A stretch of 64,000 nt of DNA, from NCBI GenBank assembly GCA_951812925.1, contig OX638370.1, positions 116,822,897-116,886,896 of the forward strand. The letters are read 5' to 3'. A model generated the notes under the pieces. The model searched no databases. It had not been told where the DNA came from and worked only from the letters and a program-made list of their open reading frames with translations. Below are positions 32,090 to 44,149 of this stretch, one piece after another. Position numbers and translations under genes: made by a program. Source of the stretch: Calliopum simillimum. Its lineage: Eukaryota > Arthropoda > Insecta > Diptera > Lauxaniidae. Within the stretch, counting starts at the first letter, position 1. Every line of letters starts with the position of its first letter.

Positions 32090-33240
32090 CCTCGTAGAAG
32101 GCAAAATGGTGCCTAAGGTCATATCTATAATTATCCGCAATAAAATTCATATATTTCAAAAAAAAAAAAAAACTTACTTTGGTACCTTGTTATAAAATTT
32201 CTCCAGACTAAAAAGAAAAATGACTGAATTCTAAATTGCATATGCAGCCGCTGGCGCACACTTTTTTCTATACATCCGGTATCTGGCGCATTCTTTTTCG
32301 CTGGACTTCAAAATTATAGATTCAGCCACTGGCGCGTACTCTTTCTTATCTTTCTTGTTCCTGCCAAACATGCAGCCGGAACTACTGGCGCAAATTTGTA
32401 TGGAGTTCTTTTCATTCAAACATCCTGCAAGACCGAAGCTGTTCAAATTTCCTTGCACTTTGTAAACCCCATGTCCTTCTAATAAAACTAATCCCATTTT
32501 TTTACTTAAGTAATCACCCGGCTTGATGCATGTGCATATAATAAATAAGTGCATTCTACCAACTCTTAAATTGACTGAGAAGGGACTTACATATTTCCTG
32601 GGGATGGTGTTTGTCAACAAACGGATTAGGTAGTATTGCTGAAATTTTTAACAAGCTTATTTGAGGCTCACAATGATATTAAGAAATTCGGCATCTTTAC
32701 TTATCTGAAGAATTTGAAAATGAAGACAAATTCTGGAGATATTGGATTTTTGTAAAAGGAAAAAAAAAACCTTGTTGAACCTTTTTTTTTGTAAGATTAT
32801 GTTCGAATGTGTTGTTTTTTAGCGATTATTTCTGGAAAAGCAAAAAAAATCTCTAGATATTTTTTATCTTGTCGACTAAAAAATTAGTAAATAAAACTCG
32901 CAATTTTTTCACATATTGCACTATACCAATTTGTTTTATTAATGCAATTGTTGTTTGAGAAAATAGTTACAAAAATGTTAAATCAAATTCAAAATTACTA
33001 ACAGGACGTTTATCAGAATGATTCAACCATACTAATTATGATAAAACAAAAAATTAAAAAATAAAATAAAATGTTACATTTTCATGATCACTACTTCAGA
33101 AAACAAAAAAAATCGCCATAGTTACGTAATGTTCTTTTGGTATTGGCATTGGGCATTGGCAGTATGATTGACAGCAGCTGCAGCAATTTATTGATGATGA
33201 TGATTGAGGAAGCAAACAACGACTGTCCATACTGTTATAG
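32090..33240. other. Unassigned interval with a CTGGCGCA-repeat frame
   Basis: A 129-codon minus-strand frame (32620-32231) has no recognised homology. It contains four copies of CTGGCGCA spaced about 45 bp apart (32247-32385), suggesting a short degenerate repeat and not a gene. The rest is AT-rich. Confidence 0.4.
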
Positions 33241-33265
33241 ATAACACCGCACACTATTCAACGAT

Positions 33266-34071
33266 TTAATTCTTATTAGCCTTATTAAGACTGTCTTGAA
33301 CCAATGACAAATTCTTGCTGATGAAACACTTGAATCCACGGAAAGCCCATGTACATGAGTCCGTTTTCTGTTCATTTTTGTCAACACACTTTTCAATTTC
33401 AGTTTTGACCTCTTCCTTATTTTGTTTACTTTGGCCCAATTGTGAAATGAGATGTTCATTTTGGAATCCATCCTTTGCATTGAATAAATCGAATTTCTCA
33501 AAGATGCACTGAATGTAACAGCGTGTTGTATCATCATCGGGGAAATCGAATTTCTTGTACTTTTCAATATGATCAGCGGGTACTTGCTTGGCTTCAACGC
33601 ACTCCTTGCGCGCCTTCAGGAGGTCTTCATGATTGCGCAATTTGTAATCTTGAGCGGTGGTCTGTAAAAACGAATTAAATGAAACAAAAATGAGTAAAAA
33701 ACAATTAAATTTTAAGGGGGCCTTATGACGAATAAGAATACACATCCACGAGAATTTTTTCTGAGACTGTCTTGTAATGTCCATTGCTGTCTGAGAAGAA
33801 AATGCTCGATAAGACCCATTGCATGTTTTACTGTTACGGGATGATTTAGTCGAAAAATAAAAAATATATTTCATATTTCAAAGAAGTCCTTTATACGTTA
33901 ATATTTAGCTAATAATCTCAAGTAATCCAAATGGAATTTCTTTCTTTTCTCGTTTTTTCTGAGTCTTTATCTCTAGTTTCCCTTGCTAATTGATTTTAAA
34001 TTTTTCTTTTTAATATTCTAGATACTCACCAAGGCGATTAACGCAAATAGTACTGCAATAAAGTATTTCAT
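33266..34071 (-). CDS. Obp44a: Obp44a-like odorant-binding protein (Obp44a/Obp99a group)
   Basis: OBPs are secreted carriers of small hydrophobic ligands. Members of this group are also made in non-sensory tissues. Exon 1 (34071-34030) encodes the signal peptide MKYFIAVLFALIAL. Exon 2 (33661-33266) starts after TTTACAG and encodes TTAQDYKLRNHEDLL to SLNKANKN, for 145 residues in total. The six conserved cysteines are present (ARKECVEA, TRCYIQCIF, EKCVDKNEQ, DSCTWAF, FKCFI), with the C2-C3 spacing of three residues typical of classical OBPs. VDKNEQ...C-WAFRG-KC is close to Drosophila Obp99a and, I believe, Obp44a. I prefer Obp44a because Pabp2 and Lpin flank it here as in the 44A-B region. Family assignment is firm; orthology is less so. 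Confidence 0.85.
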
Positions 34072-34137
34072 CCTGTTTTTTTGTTTTGTAAGGATACTTT
34101 CAATTTCAATTAAACTCTTGCAAGAACGCTTTAAATT

Positions 34138-34176
34138 CGACTGATACCACTTTTGATGAAATGTTTGGCTTTTATA
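34138..34176 (-). promoter_or_regulatory. Core promoter of the OBP gene (TATA + initiator)
   Basis: On the minus strand TATAAAAG (34176-34169) lies about 30 bp upstream of TCAGTC (34143-34138), a match to the arthropod initiator. This gives a 5' UTR of about 70 nt before the ATG at 34071. Confidence 0.75.
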
Positions 34177-34179
34177 GGC

Positions 34180-35500
34180 AACGACAGTAAGTTGCGCCGA
34201 GTCATTGAGCTACCGACGACTGTGAGTGAGGCTTAAAATTAAGCGACGATTGTTAAGGGTGGTTGGCGGGGTCCTCCAGCAATAGTCAGTCGTTGAGTGC
34301 AATTTGATCTGCTCTGTTTTTTGTACATCAGAACAGTCATATACATACATACATACGTATTATGTATGAAAGTCGTATAACAGACGGTAGATAATCAAAA
34401 GTAATTGAATATAACGTTTTAAGAAGTTCTCGAGTGGATTAACGTAATATACACACACAGTGAGTAAAACTAAAGTGATTGTTTAGTGTAGTCTGCTCTG
34501 AATTTTTAATAGCTACTAAGTTTGATGATCACTTGATGGGGGAAGTTTTTTTTTCGTTTTTTTGTGTTTTGCTGGAAATTTTTCTACTACTGCGCCAAAT
34601 TTTCTATCATCACTTAATGTGCTTGCCTAATTATTTTAAACGATTACTTAATTATAATTATTGGGACGTGCCCACTCGCCGGTACTAAATGTTTTTTAAT
34701 TATTACGATTTGATGTTCCAATTGGTTACTCTTACTCAGACACAATAGTTAGGGTTGACTGACGTTAAACCGGTGTTAATAACTATAATATTCAATGTGT
34801 ATTAATATTCGATTAAAATTTAATTAGTATGACTTAAAATTTACTTTCAAATAAGAGTAAATTTAAACTAGAAATTGTGTTATCTTAGGGCTTGTGAAAA
34901 AATATTTTATATTCATTTAGTTTTTTCACTTCTCACTAATTTTAATAGATTTTAAAGATAAAGATAAGGAACCATCTATTTTTGTATACGATCAATGTCT
35001 TTTTTTACACGGTTTTTTTTTTACACGGTTTTTTCTGGAACCAATCTACCGTGTAAAAACTGAATTAGGTTTCTTAAAATTGTTGATTATTCAAAATTTG
35101 CAAATCTTATTTTTCCAAAGCAGTCTGAAATATTTATTCGAAAATTATGTAAAATTGGTTTATGGAGCACAATATAAATTTTATGTAAAGTGGATTAAAA
35201 TACTTTCATACAAATTTCTATATAAAATTTATACAAAAATAGTATCAAAGATTTTCGTATGGTGATACTATTAAATTTAAACCAAAATAGTGTAAATTGT
35301 ATTAATACTTTATTTGTATAAATTTTATACGAACAAGTATAAACGGTTTGTTAACCAAGTTGTAGCATAGATTTTATACCAAATTTGCTGTGGATTTGTA
35401 TTCATTCTATTTGGTTTGAATTTTACACCCAAATTATTTGCTGTGTACGAAATTTGTTCAAAATAGCTTCTATGGTTTGCGAGATATAATGGGATGTAAC
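34180..35500. other. Unassigned interval upstream of the OBP gene
   Basis: AT-rich without genes. A small hairpin-like pair, TTTTTACACGGT and ACCGTGTAAAAA, lies at about 35003-35060. ATACA microsatellite lies at 34340-34356. Confidence 0.4.
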
Positions 35501-35534
35501 GAAAAGTATCGCATAAATGACTCGCGACTAGTGA

Positions 35535-35670
35535 TGAGCAAACCAAGACCAAAAATAAGACCATAGCAGTCTTGGTCTTAGTCTTGATCTTGAACATTGA
35601 GTCTTGGTCTTGTTTTGGATATTGAGTCTTGGTCTTAGCCATTAAGTCTTGGTTTCGGTTTTGGTCTTGG
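35535..35670. repeat. Degenerate GTCTTG hexanucleotide tandem array
   Basis: GTCTTG/GGTCTT units recur about 14 times with interruptions (plus strand; the left edge has the complement AAGACC). The open frame over it (repeated KTKT) is a by-product. Confidence 0.75.
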
Positions 35671-35879
35671 TTTCTAGAGATTATTGAGTATTCAAAATTA
35701 CAAGACCATATTTTTCCAAAGCAGTAGGGTTTTTAAGATGTCCAATTTCGAATTGAGAGATGATTTTATACTTGAACGGGGCGTGACATAACTATTAACT
35801 ATAAATTACCAAGACTGAAAAGCACTTTGAACCAAGATTTTATTTTTAATCAAATATTAATTTCCCCTGAGCCCCCCTT

Positions 35880-36690
35880 CTTACCTTTTTGGGACATTTA
35901 AGTAACCCTTTTTGGAAAATTGAGTCATAGTATGTAAACGATCCAGAAAACTATCTATTCGAGGCAAATGTGCCCCATAAATAAATAGTAGGGTTCATTT
36001 AATGCGTCTACCATAAAACTGATTAAAGTGAAACACATTTAGCATCAACACAATATATCAATGAATAACAATTCAGATTTCCAGTTGAATGAGATCTCGA
36101 TATTTTTTTTTTTTTTTGGCTTATTTAAAATCGATGATTCCAAATTTAGCAACCGTTTTTTCTATCAGTTCTGAGATAGCAGCAAGTGGAGTGTCTTTAC
36201 CATTTTTTTGGATTGAATTTGATATGTCCTAAAATCTGTTAAAATCAATTTTTACATTCTTGAAGACTTGGTGAAAGTCTTCAAGTTACATGTCCCATTA
36301 TGGCCTTTTTTTTTGGTATTTTATGAGCCCCTTTTTGGGAATTTAGCCATAGGATGTAAACGATGCAGAAAACTTTCATGGTGTTTTCGAGAAAGATGTC
36401 AAGGGCTTACAAATTTTGAGACATAGGCTTTCAAATTCCAAATTTTTAATTAAAGCCAAAAAAAACACGTAGCATCACCCTAATATTTCAATGAGTCACA
36501 AATTAAATTTCTGGCTGAATGTGATAACTTCTTTCGGGTTATTTAAGGTCGCTGATTCCGAATATGGTACTCGTAATGTTCTATAGAGCTTGAGGTTGCC
36601 GCAAATGGGATGTTTTGCTGTTTTTTTTTTGGATGGTGGCTTTTTTACATAACGGCATAGAGCGAACGATACTAAAAGCACTTATATTAC
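35880..36690. repeat. Diverged tandem duplication of about 440 bp
   Basis: Segments near 35920 and 36345 share GTATGTAAACGATCCAGAAAA/GGATGTAAACGATGCAGAAAA. Segments near 36075 and 36505 share TTTCCAGTTGAATG/TTTCTGGCTGAATG, followed by similar gcttatttaaa...gattcc sequence. No gene was recognised. Confidence 0.6.
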
Positions 36691-37136
36691 ATAGTAGGTA
36701 CTAACATTTTAATGCGCGGAAATACTAAGACATCAGTATCCCATTAATTTTCACCTAGATAATATTTCTTAAGTGTAAACAACAATTAATCAATTTAATA
36801 AACTACGGTCATTGCAATTTACTTAATTAAAAAATTAAATTTGCCAATAAGATTCTTCTTTGCGCTCTTAGCAATATTTATTTTTTCCAGTATTTTAAGA
36901 TGTGATTGCAAACAAAACTTGTTATATTAACATAGGCCACTTTGGGGTACGTTTAAAAAAAATCTATTAAAATTGAAACCATTAATTTGTTTAAGACTTA
37001 AGAAATAGTGTACTTAATGACCAACATATTTTTGTTTCCACAGTTTATTGCTTCATTAAACTTGATGTTTGGCTAAGACGTATTTTGGCGAATTATTTGA
37101 TATGAAGTAAGTATCATAGCTAAAATGATGATATTT

Positions 37137-37862
37137 CGTTTTTATACCCTACACTCAGGGTATGTTCACTTTGTCTTTCCGTTTGCAACGCAGAGAAGGA
37201 TTCGTATCAGATATAGAAAGGTATATATATTCTTGATCAGCGTCTCCTACTGAGTCGAAATAGCCATTAAAGGAAAACTGAGCAAGATAACTCAATGAAA
37301 TTTGGTATACTGTCTTCGTCGTCAAAGTTAGCTCGTAGGATTGAAAATGAGCGAAATCGTTCAACGGAAACGCCTGCCGCCCATACGAAATATATATATA
37401 CAGAAGTATTTTTCACGACAATGCAACCGAAATACACATAAATACTACAAATTGTAAGGGCAAGCTTTGAGAAAAAACTGGGCGAATTCGGACAAGAGGG
37501 AGTGGTACCTCCCATTAGCAAAAGCTTCAAAACGGTTTAATGAAAAAGTTTTTGAGATAATCAAACTAAATACTCAGACACTAAGATCTATAAGTGCGAG
37601 CTCCAAACAAAAACTAGGTAAAATCGGACAAGAGGGCGTGGCACCTCCCATATAAGCAAAAGTTTCAAAACGCTATACTGAAAACCTTTTTCGAGATAAT
37701 CCAACCAATATCACTCAGACACCAAGAACTATAAATGCAAGCTCTGAGCAAAAACTGGGTGAACTCGGACAAGAGGGCGTGGCACCTCCCATATATGCAA
37801 AATTTTCAAAATACTGCAGTGTAGGGTATTTAATGTTTGGCCATGCCAAAAGTTATACCCTT
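37137..37862. mobile_element. Tandem-unit element, copy 1
   Basis: Begins TTTATACCCTACACTCAGGG and ends CTGCAGTGTAGGGTATTTAA. The interior holds about three tandem units of roughly 130 bp containing AAAACTGGG, GGACAAGAGGGCGTGGCACC and TCCCATATAAGCAAAA. A second copy is at 42878-43448. Short proteins ending GQEGVAPPI arise from the units and are not genes. Confidence 0.8.
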
Positions 37863-37909
37863 ACTAGTTTTATCTCAAATTATAGTGCTCTAATTTCAAG
37901 ATTGCCTTC

Positions 37910-38029
37910 ATAATCTAGATATACAAGTGGGGAAACTTCTATAGCGGACTATCTACAAGCTTTGAATGATTTAGTTTCTGGGATACCGAAAGCTCACAAG
38001 AACTCTTCGTAGCCAAAACAAAAGATATC
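37910..38029. repeat. Short sequence repeated on the far side of the 38-39 kb element
   Basis: AGATATACAAG, CGGACTATC and CCAAAACAAAAGATATCTACG here recur as diverged direct copies at about 39180-39280 (AGATATACAAG, CGGACTATCAA, CAAAACGAAAAATATCTA). Confidence 0.45.
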
Positions 38030-39165
38030 TACGCAGGCTGCTATATATATTTCTGGCCTAGGCAACACTAATGTCAATGGCTAAAATCTGGCAACACCAT
38101 AATAAAGTTTGACTTTTTTTAGCATAAACGTACTCAGAACGTTTTGACATACGACCATCATTTGTGTTGTTTACAGTGAGTTAAGAAAATTAATTGTTCC
38201 GTTGATAATTTAAGCGATTGATAAATTATGGGGTTTCCAACGAGAACAAACATTTTTTACAACTACACATAAAAAAATTATCCGTAAAAATTGTTTTTCA
38301 AATAGCACAAAGTGATAATATCTCGTCAAAAATTACGGTTTGTTCCAGTAATACAATTACTTTACTGAATTCTTATGAAAAAGTAATTGCACGAAAGTAA
38401 AATATACGGCTTAAACTTTAAAAAGTACAGATAAAAACAGTAAAAACTATTGAATATAGAAGTAAAAATTTGTCGCATGAAAAAATGCCTGTGGGCTCAG
38501 CAATATTTGCTTAGAATACATTTCAATTATTACTGGTTGAGATTGCAAAAAATTTTATTGAAACATAATTTAAATAAAATAATAAGCTATAGAAATGAAA
38601 GTGCTACAGTAGCTCAGTGGTTAGAGCGTCGCCTAGAAACACAAAGGTCTTAGGTTCGACACCAACCAACATAATTTTTTTTTTATTTTTATATTTTTTA
38701 AAAAATTTACTGTGTGTAGTCAGTAAAAAATACGGTTTTTCTTTACGGGCGCACAATTACTGAAAAAATCAGTAAAAATAACTGGGATTTTCAATGAATT
38801 TTTACGGTTTAGTTTTTTCCGTGTAAGTGTTAATGCAAAATCGAATGCATTGGAGTGGAACTAATGCCCAAGGATGCCTCTATCTCACGGTATGTCACAT
38901 GACGATCTTGCATTATCAGTTCACGCACTCTTGTCGTGATAATCCAAGTCGAAAGTTGTGAAAAATGATCGCACGAAAATGTTCACGAGTTAATTCCATT
39001 TTTGTGCCAAATTGATTTTTTCAAGTCACTGTAAACAACACAAATGATGGTCGTACGTCAAAACGTTCTGAGTACGTTTATGCTTAAAAAAGGCCAAACT
39101 TTATTATGGTGTTGCCAGATTTTAGCTATTGGCATTAGTGTTGCCTAGGCCAGAAATATGTATAT
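38030..39165. mobile_element. DNA transposon with TIRs of about 130-150 bp
   Basis: The left arm (38030-38190) and right arm (39010-39165) are complements through TTTCTGGCCTAGGCAACACT, TCTGGCAACACCATAATAAA, CATAAACGTACTCAGAACG and CATTTGTGTTGTTTACAGTG. The interior has no transposase but does have a tRNA-like segment at 38601-38674. Part of the arm is shared with 4130-4230 in the Qng1 insertion. Confidence 0.8.
38601..38674 (+). repeat. tRNA-like segment inside the 38-39 kb transposon
   Basis: TAGCTCAGTGGTTAGAGC is a near-perfect A box and GGTTCGACACC, about 43 bp later, a good B box. A T-rich run at 38675-38684 could stop Pol III. The anticodon stem does not pair well and the acceptor arm is poor, so this is a tRNA pseudogene or SINE head. 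Confidence 0.55.
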
Positions 39166-39284
39166 ATAGCAGCGCACGTAGATATACAAGAGGAATACAT
39201 CTATGACGGACTATCAACCTGGGACACCCGAAGGCTTCATAGTCAAAACGAAAAATATCTATGGTGGACTATCAACAAGCTTCA

Positions 39285-40840
39285 ATGTTTCACCAGATAA
39301 ACTATTTTTATATCAAGCTTCACTGGCGTAGGAAGAATATTATTTTTTACGTGTGAGAAACTGTCTACTAACGCAAATCTTGTTTTCTGCTAATACTGGA
39401 TAACTCTTGACTCTACAAATCGTGGCATTCAATGGACAATGGTTAGGAAAATCATTTTACTTTTATCTCAGCGCCGATGTTGTGTACATACTATTGTAAA
39501 ACTTTCCGCACACTGTATAAAAGTGTAAACCTGTAGATACATATATTAAATTAGATGTATACGCACGTCAGAGAGGCATTAAAATCTATGGGTATTCAAA
39601 TAATTCAATGAATTTGTTTACAATTTATTTATTTGGAAATTTGTAATTGCGATCGCTCTTATGCTTTGATAAAAAAAAAACAATAAAATATTTGCTAATC
39701 AAAATCAATTAGCTGGAAGTTAATTATGTATATTATAGCAAGGTGTTTCATGAACTTGAAATAACATTTATCGCAATTGAGAAGGTAGGTATCCACGCGA
39801 TACTTTTTTTATCTAAAATTTTAAATTTATAATTTGTATCGTATCGCATTAATAAGCCAACAATAATACGAGAGAGAAAGCACCAACTTGGCGACAGTTG
39901 GATGAAGCTTGTGTTTTTGTTCCAGTAAAATCTGTTTCAATTGATATGATTAACGCACAGTAGTTTTCCACATACGATAGATAGATAGCTTGGTTTATTC
40001 CGAGTTTGCAGCGCTAATAAACAAATATATATGTATGTACTCGTAGGTATGCTTGTAAATAATTCATTCTCCTGTATATTTGTATACTTGTAAGGTTTTT
40101 GTTTTCACATTATTCTGTTATTCTTTTATTTATCTGTTTTGCCAATTGTTTGTTATTGTTTGTTCATTTACCGGCGACTTGTCATTTGATTGTTGGCTCT
40201 ATTGTTCGCGGAGGAGGCACTTGACCGCTCCGAAAGAATAAAAATTATGCTTTGTTGCCGCAAATTCCAGCTGAGACTTAATCAAATTGAAGTTTCTAGA
40301 TTTATAAACCGATAAAATGTTTCGCTGTTTAGATTATTAATCCTAAGTGGAGTGGATAAATTTTATGATTACGATTACATACTCGTTGTCTTGTTTCCAC
40401 ACAACACACAGTAAGCGAATTTAATGAGGCACGGCAACAGCAATCTAAAGAAGCCGTAGTATACCCATTAAACATATTATTAACACCCAGTCAAATTTTA
40501 ATATCGTAAGTGTGACAGTGTTATTAGTACCGCATGTTTACAGCAGTCCAAAAAAGCATATGACCATCAGATTCGACTGAAAGCCTTAGAGCCCAATATT
40601 CTGTAGTTGCGCCCCTCTGTGGGCACGGAACACATGGGCACATGGGTTGATAAGTACACAGTCTGATTCACAGATAGTGCGACAAATACAAAACTAATAT
40701 TCTTTTCGGTAAGTTCTAACTTTCAAAAGATAGCAGTAAAAATTTGAGGAATATCCGACGTTTTTTTCAAAAGTTACCGTGCTCTCAGCGAAGCAACTTA
40801 TGTTATTTTTAAAACAAAGAAACAAAAAAAAAAAAATTAT
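39285..40840. other. Unassigned interval
   Basis: AT-rich, no gene recognised. Confidence 0.35.
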
Positions 40841-40847
40841 AAAAATT

Positions 40848-42235
40848 TCGGTTGTCAATGACTTAAATCTTTTGAAACGGACACACTTAAAATTTACTTG
40901 TTAAACTGAAACTTTTTTTGATGGATTTTTGAAGAGTTTTTGATCTAGATTATTGCCTTGTACTTTTTTTCTAAAAATTTTAATTTTTTTAAAAGTTATA
41001 AGCATGTGAATTTATATGTATGTCTTTTTTCGAAAATTTATGAAACTCTTGTGGTGGGACTAAAAATAATTCAAAATTTAGATGAAATAAACTTTTCATA
41101 AAAATTTTTAAAATTTCTTATAAATAATGCACTTTTTAATAAACAAATAGATATTTAAGCTATACCTACCTATAGCAAAATAAAAACAAAATTTTTATAC
41201 AGAAATGTGCTCTGAAATCTGCACAACATTTCTGTGAAAAAAAATTGGAGGTACTCATCATTAACAAAAAAGTTACGCGTACTTAAATGCCACTACATAG
41301 GTGCCTTGCCTATGTGATTTTCGCATTTCACCGCTGCGTGCCGTTTCAAAACAACAAAACATAATTTATACAGAAATTGAACATGCACGTAAGAACGCGT
41401 AGCGAGAGTAAATGTGTGAATCGCATAGGCAAGGCACCTATGTAGTGGCATTTAAGTACGCGTAACTTTTTTGTTAATGATGAGTACCTCCAATTTTTTT
41501 TCACAGAAATGTTGTGCAGATTTCAGAGCACATTTCTGTATAAAAATTTTGTTTTTATTTTGCTATAGCTATAGCTTAAATATCTATTTGTTTATTAAAA
41601 AGTTCATTATTTATAAGAAATTTTAAAAATTTTTATGAAAAGTTTATTTCTGCCGTAAAATTATAAAAAGACGCAACTCGTTTTTCATAGTTTTGAGAAA
41701 ATCGAAGTTTTATTTTTATTCAGAAAAGGCAGCAGCTTCTCTTTCGTAAAAATCTATTTCATTTTTCATCTTTTTTTACGGAGTTACTGCCTTCTATGAT
41801 TTTAATTATGAAAAATATGAAAACAGGGTGTAATGTTTACATTTCTTTATTTGCAATTTGCAAGAGAAGTGGAAAACGTAAAAAATTGGCGATTGGACTA
41901 AAATATAGATAAAAAATGGCTTAATCCGATGGGGAAATAAAGTTTGAAAGGCCGTAACTTAAGCTGCGGCCTTATATTTTTTTACGGCAGATTTCATTCG
42001 AATTATTTCTAGTCCTACTACAAAAGTTTCATTAATTTTCGCTCAATGTTTTTTGAGACATTGCAATTTGAAAAAAGACGTACATAAAAATTCACATGCT
42101 TATAACTTTTTAAAAAATTAAAATTTTTTTAAAAAAAGTATAAGGCAATAATTTTGATCAAAAACCCACCAAAAAAAGTTTCAGTTTAGCAAGTTAGTTT
42201 TTAGTGTGTCCGTTTCAAAAAATTTAAGTCAATAC
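40848..42235. mobile_element. 1.4-kb foldback element
   Basis: The left arm (40848-41335) and right arm (41418-42235) are complements over nearly their whole length: GTCAATGACTTAAAT...GGACACAC, GCATGTGAATTTATATGTA, ACAACATTTCTGTGAAAAAA and CATAGGTGCCTTGCCTATGT. The inner 260 bp are almost identical and the outer parts more diverged. The loop is about 80 bp. The right arm is interrupted by a MITE at 41650-41990. Confidence 0.9.
41650..41990. mobile_element. MITE inserted in one arm of the foldback
   Basis: The perfect ends CTGCCGTAAAA and TTTTACGGCAG bound 341 bp. They interrupt an arm whose partner (41075-41090) is continuous. ATTT flanks both sides, a possible 4-bp target duplication. Confidence 0.8.
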
Positions 42236-42877
42236 AACATTGCATTTTGTTGGGGAAGACACCATTGAAACTAGTTTGGCTTGCTAAGTATGGTCCGGAC
42301 TCTGCAATAGAAAAACCGAGCATAATTGACTGGCATGCTGAACTTAATAATAACAAATACTTAACGCACTGTTTGCTCAAAATTGACATTTCTTCTGGAA
42401 ATCTTAAAACTACACAATAGTCGATTTTGTTTAAAATTGCAAAATTTCTTTTTAAAATAAAACTCAAAATTCATAGAACAAACCACTTCATTTTATTGAA
42501 TTCAGTAAAAGAAACAATTCATTTTTATTCTGGGCAACGTTAACGTTGACGTTAAGTAACATAGGACTCCATTTCCATTAAAATATATTTAAATGCCATT
42601 TTATTTAGGCGAAAATTTCGTTGAAAGCTGTAAATTAAGAAAATTCTTTCAAGTAAGGAAGCGCATGTATCAAATTTACATGTTCCAACGCACTTGGTGT
42701 CTCTCAGCTGTAATATGTCCCCGGAACTAAGCCGCAATATTTTATTTTCTTTCCTGAGGTCCACACAATCATCGCTATCACTATCAAAAAAATCCTAATG
42801 TATCCATTTATCCTTACTTATATTTGCACAAAATTATGAAATTTTCAAAATCTTGCACTGTTGTCACTTTAATGTTA
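42236..42877. other. Unassigned interval
   Basis: No gene recognised; short frames have no homology that I know. Confidence 0.35.
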
Positions 42878-43034
42878 TTTTTTATACCCTACACCCAGGG
42901 TATATTCACTTTGTCCTTCCGTTTGTAACGCAGAGAAGGAGGCGTGGCAGGTATAGAAAAGTATATATATTCTTGATCAGCGTCACCTCCTGAGTCGATA
43001 TAGCCATGTCCGTCTGTCTGGCTGGCTGGCTGGG

Positions 43035-43069
<35 letters not shown>

Positions 43070-43448
43070 GTGGCTGGCACCTCCCATATAAGCAAAAGCT
43101 TCAAAATGCTATACTGAAAGCGTTTTTTGAGATATTCGAACCAAATTTGACTCAGACACTAAAAATTATAAATGAAAGCTCTCAGCAAAAATTGGGTGAA
43201 ATCAGACAAGGGGGCGTGGCACCTCCCATATAAGCAAGAGATTCAAAATGCTATACTGAAAGAGTTTTTTGAGATAATCCAACTAAATTTCACTCTGACA
43301 CTAAAAACTATAAATGCAAGCTCTGAACAAAAACTGGGTGTACTCGGACAAGAGGGCGTGGCACCTCCCATATAAGCAAACTTTTCAAAATACTGCAGTG
43401 TAGGGTATTTATTTTTTGGCCAGGCCAAAATTTACACCCTTACTAGTT
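42878..43448. mobile_element. Tandem-unit element, copy 2, with a GGCT microsatellite
   Basis: It has the same ends as copy 1 (TTTATACCCTACACCCAGGG, CTGCAGTGTAGGGTATTTAT) and about three of the same units. Between them lies (GGCT)n at 43014-43077, absent from copy 1. Units share GGGCGTGGCACCTCCCATAT. Confidence 0.8.
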
Positions 43449-44140
43449 ATTCTTTGTTATCTGTCAAAATCTCAGGGATGTGCTTTTACCAGGTCTTTCA
43501 ATATTATTTTGCAACATTCTCATACCGCTGGAATCAAGAATAGCAATTTTCATATCGATCGATGTTTCTTTCCGCGAAAATTTCCTTACCGAACGGAATC
43601 AATAATAGCACCCAATAAAAACGATGATTGAAATTAATGAATTCTGTTTCAAATGGCTTTCCCACCCAGCCTTTACTATAGATTAGTGTCCCGGCGACTT
43701 TTACCTGTTTGCAGACCTGAAAAAAATGCTCACTGGAAAAAGATTTTGCTCAAAAAAGGAGGTGGTCGCCGAAATGTTTTAAGGTCAAATTTATTTAAAT
43801 CGTTCTACAAGAAAGATATCGAAATGTTAGAGAAAAGCTGGAGTAATTGCAACGCTCTCGAATGAGCCAAAGCTTATAAATAAAATCAATTTTGCCGAAA
43901 AAGTTTTTTTTCTTCATAGGACCACGTGCTTTATAAAAATACTAGCTATTTTACAAGGCGTTCCTCGGATTTCATTTAATATTTCACTGGGGGTATTCGC
44001 AGAAAAACAAATGCAACAAATTGCTTAACATCACTTATTCCACTAAAATTAATAACTATAATGAGTTTTTTAAACAAGAAAACTAGGAGAGAAAAAAAAT
44101 AATGGGCCATAAAATTTTATTCCGTAAAATTTGCTCATCT
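43449..44140. other. Unassigned interval
   Basis: A 70-codon plus-strand frame at 43653 has no recognised homology. Confidence 0.35.
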
Positions 44141-44149
44141 TAAATATCG

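Noticed and set aside
42889..43428. Several open frames ending GQEGVAPPI or made of Trp/Leu/Ala repeats
   Set aside because: They arise from the 130-bp tandem units and the GGCT microsatellite, and both strands are open in the same places.
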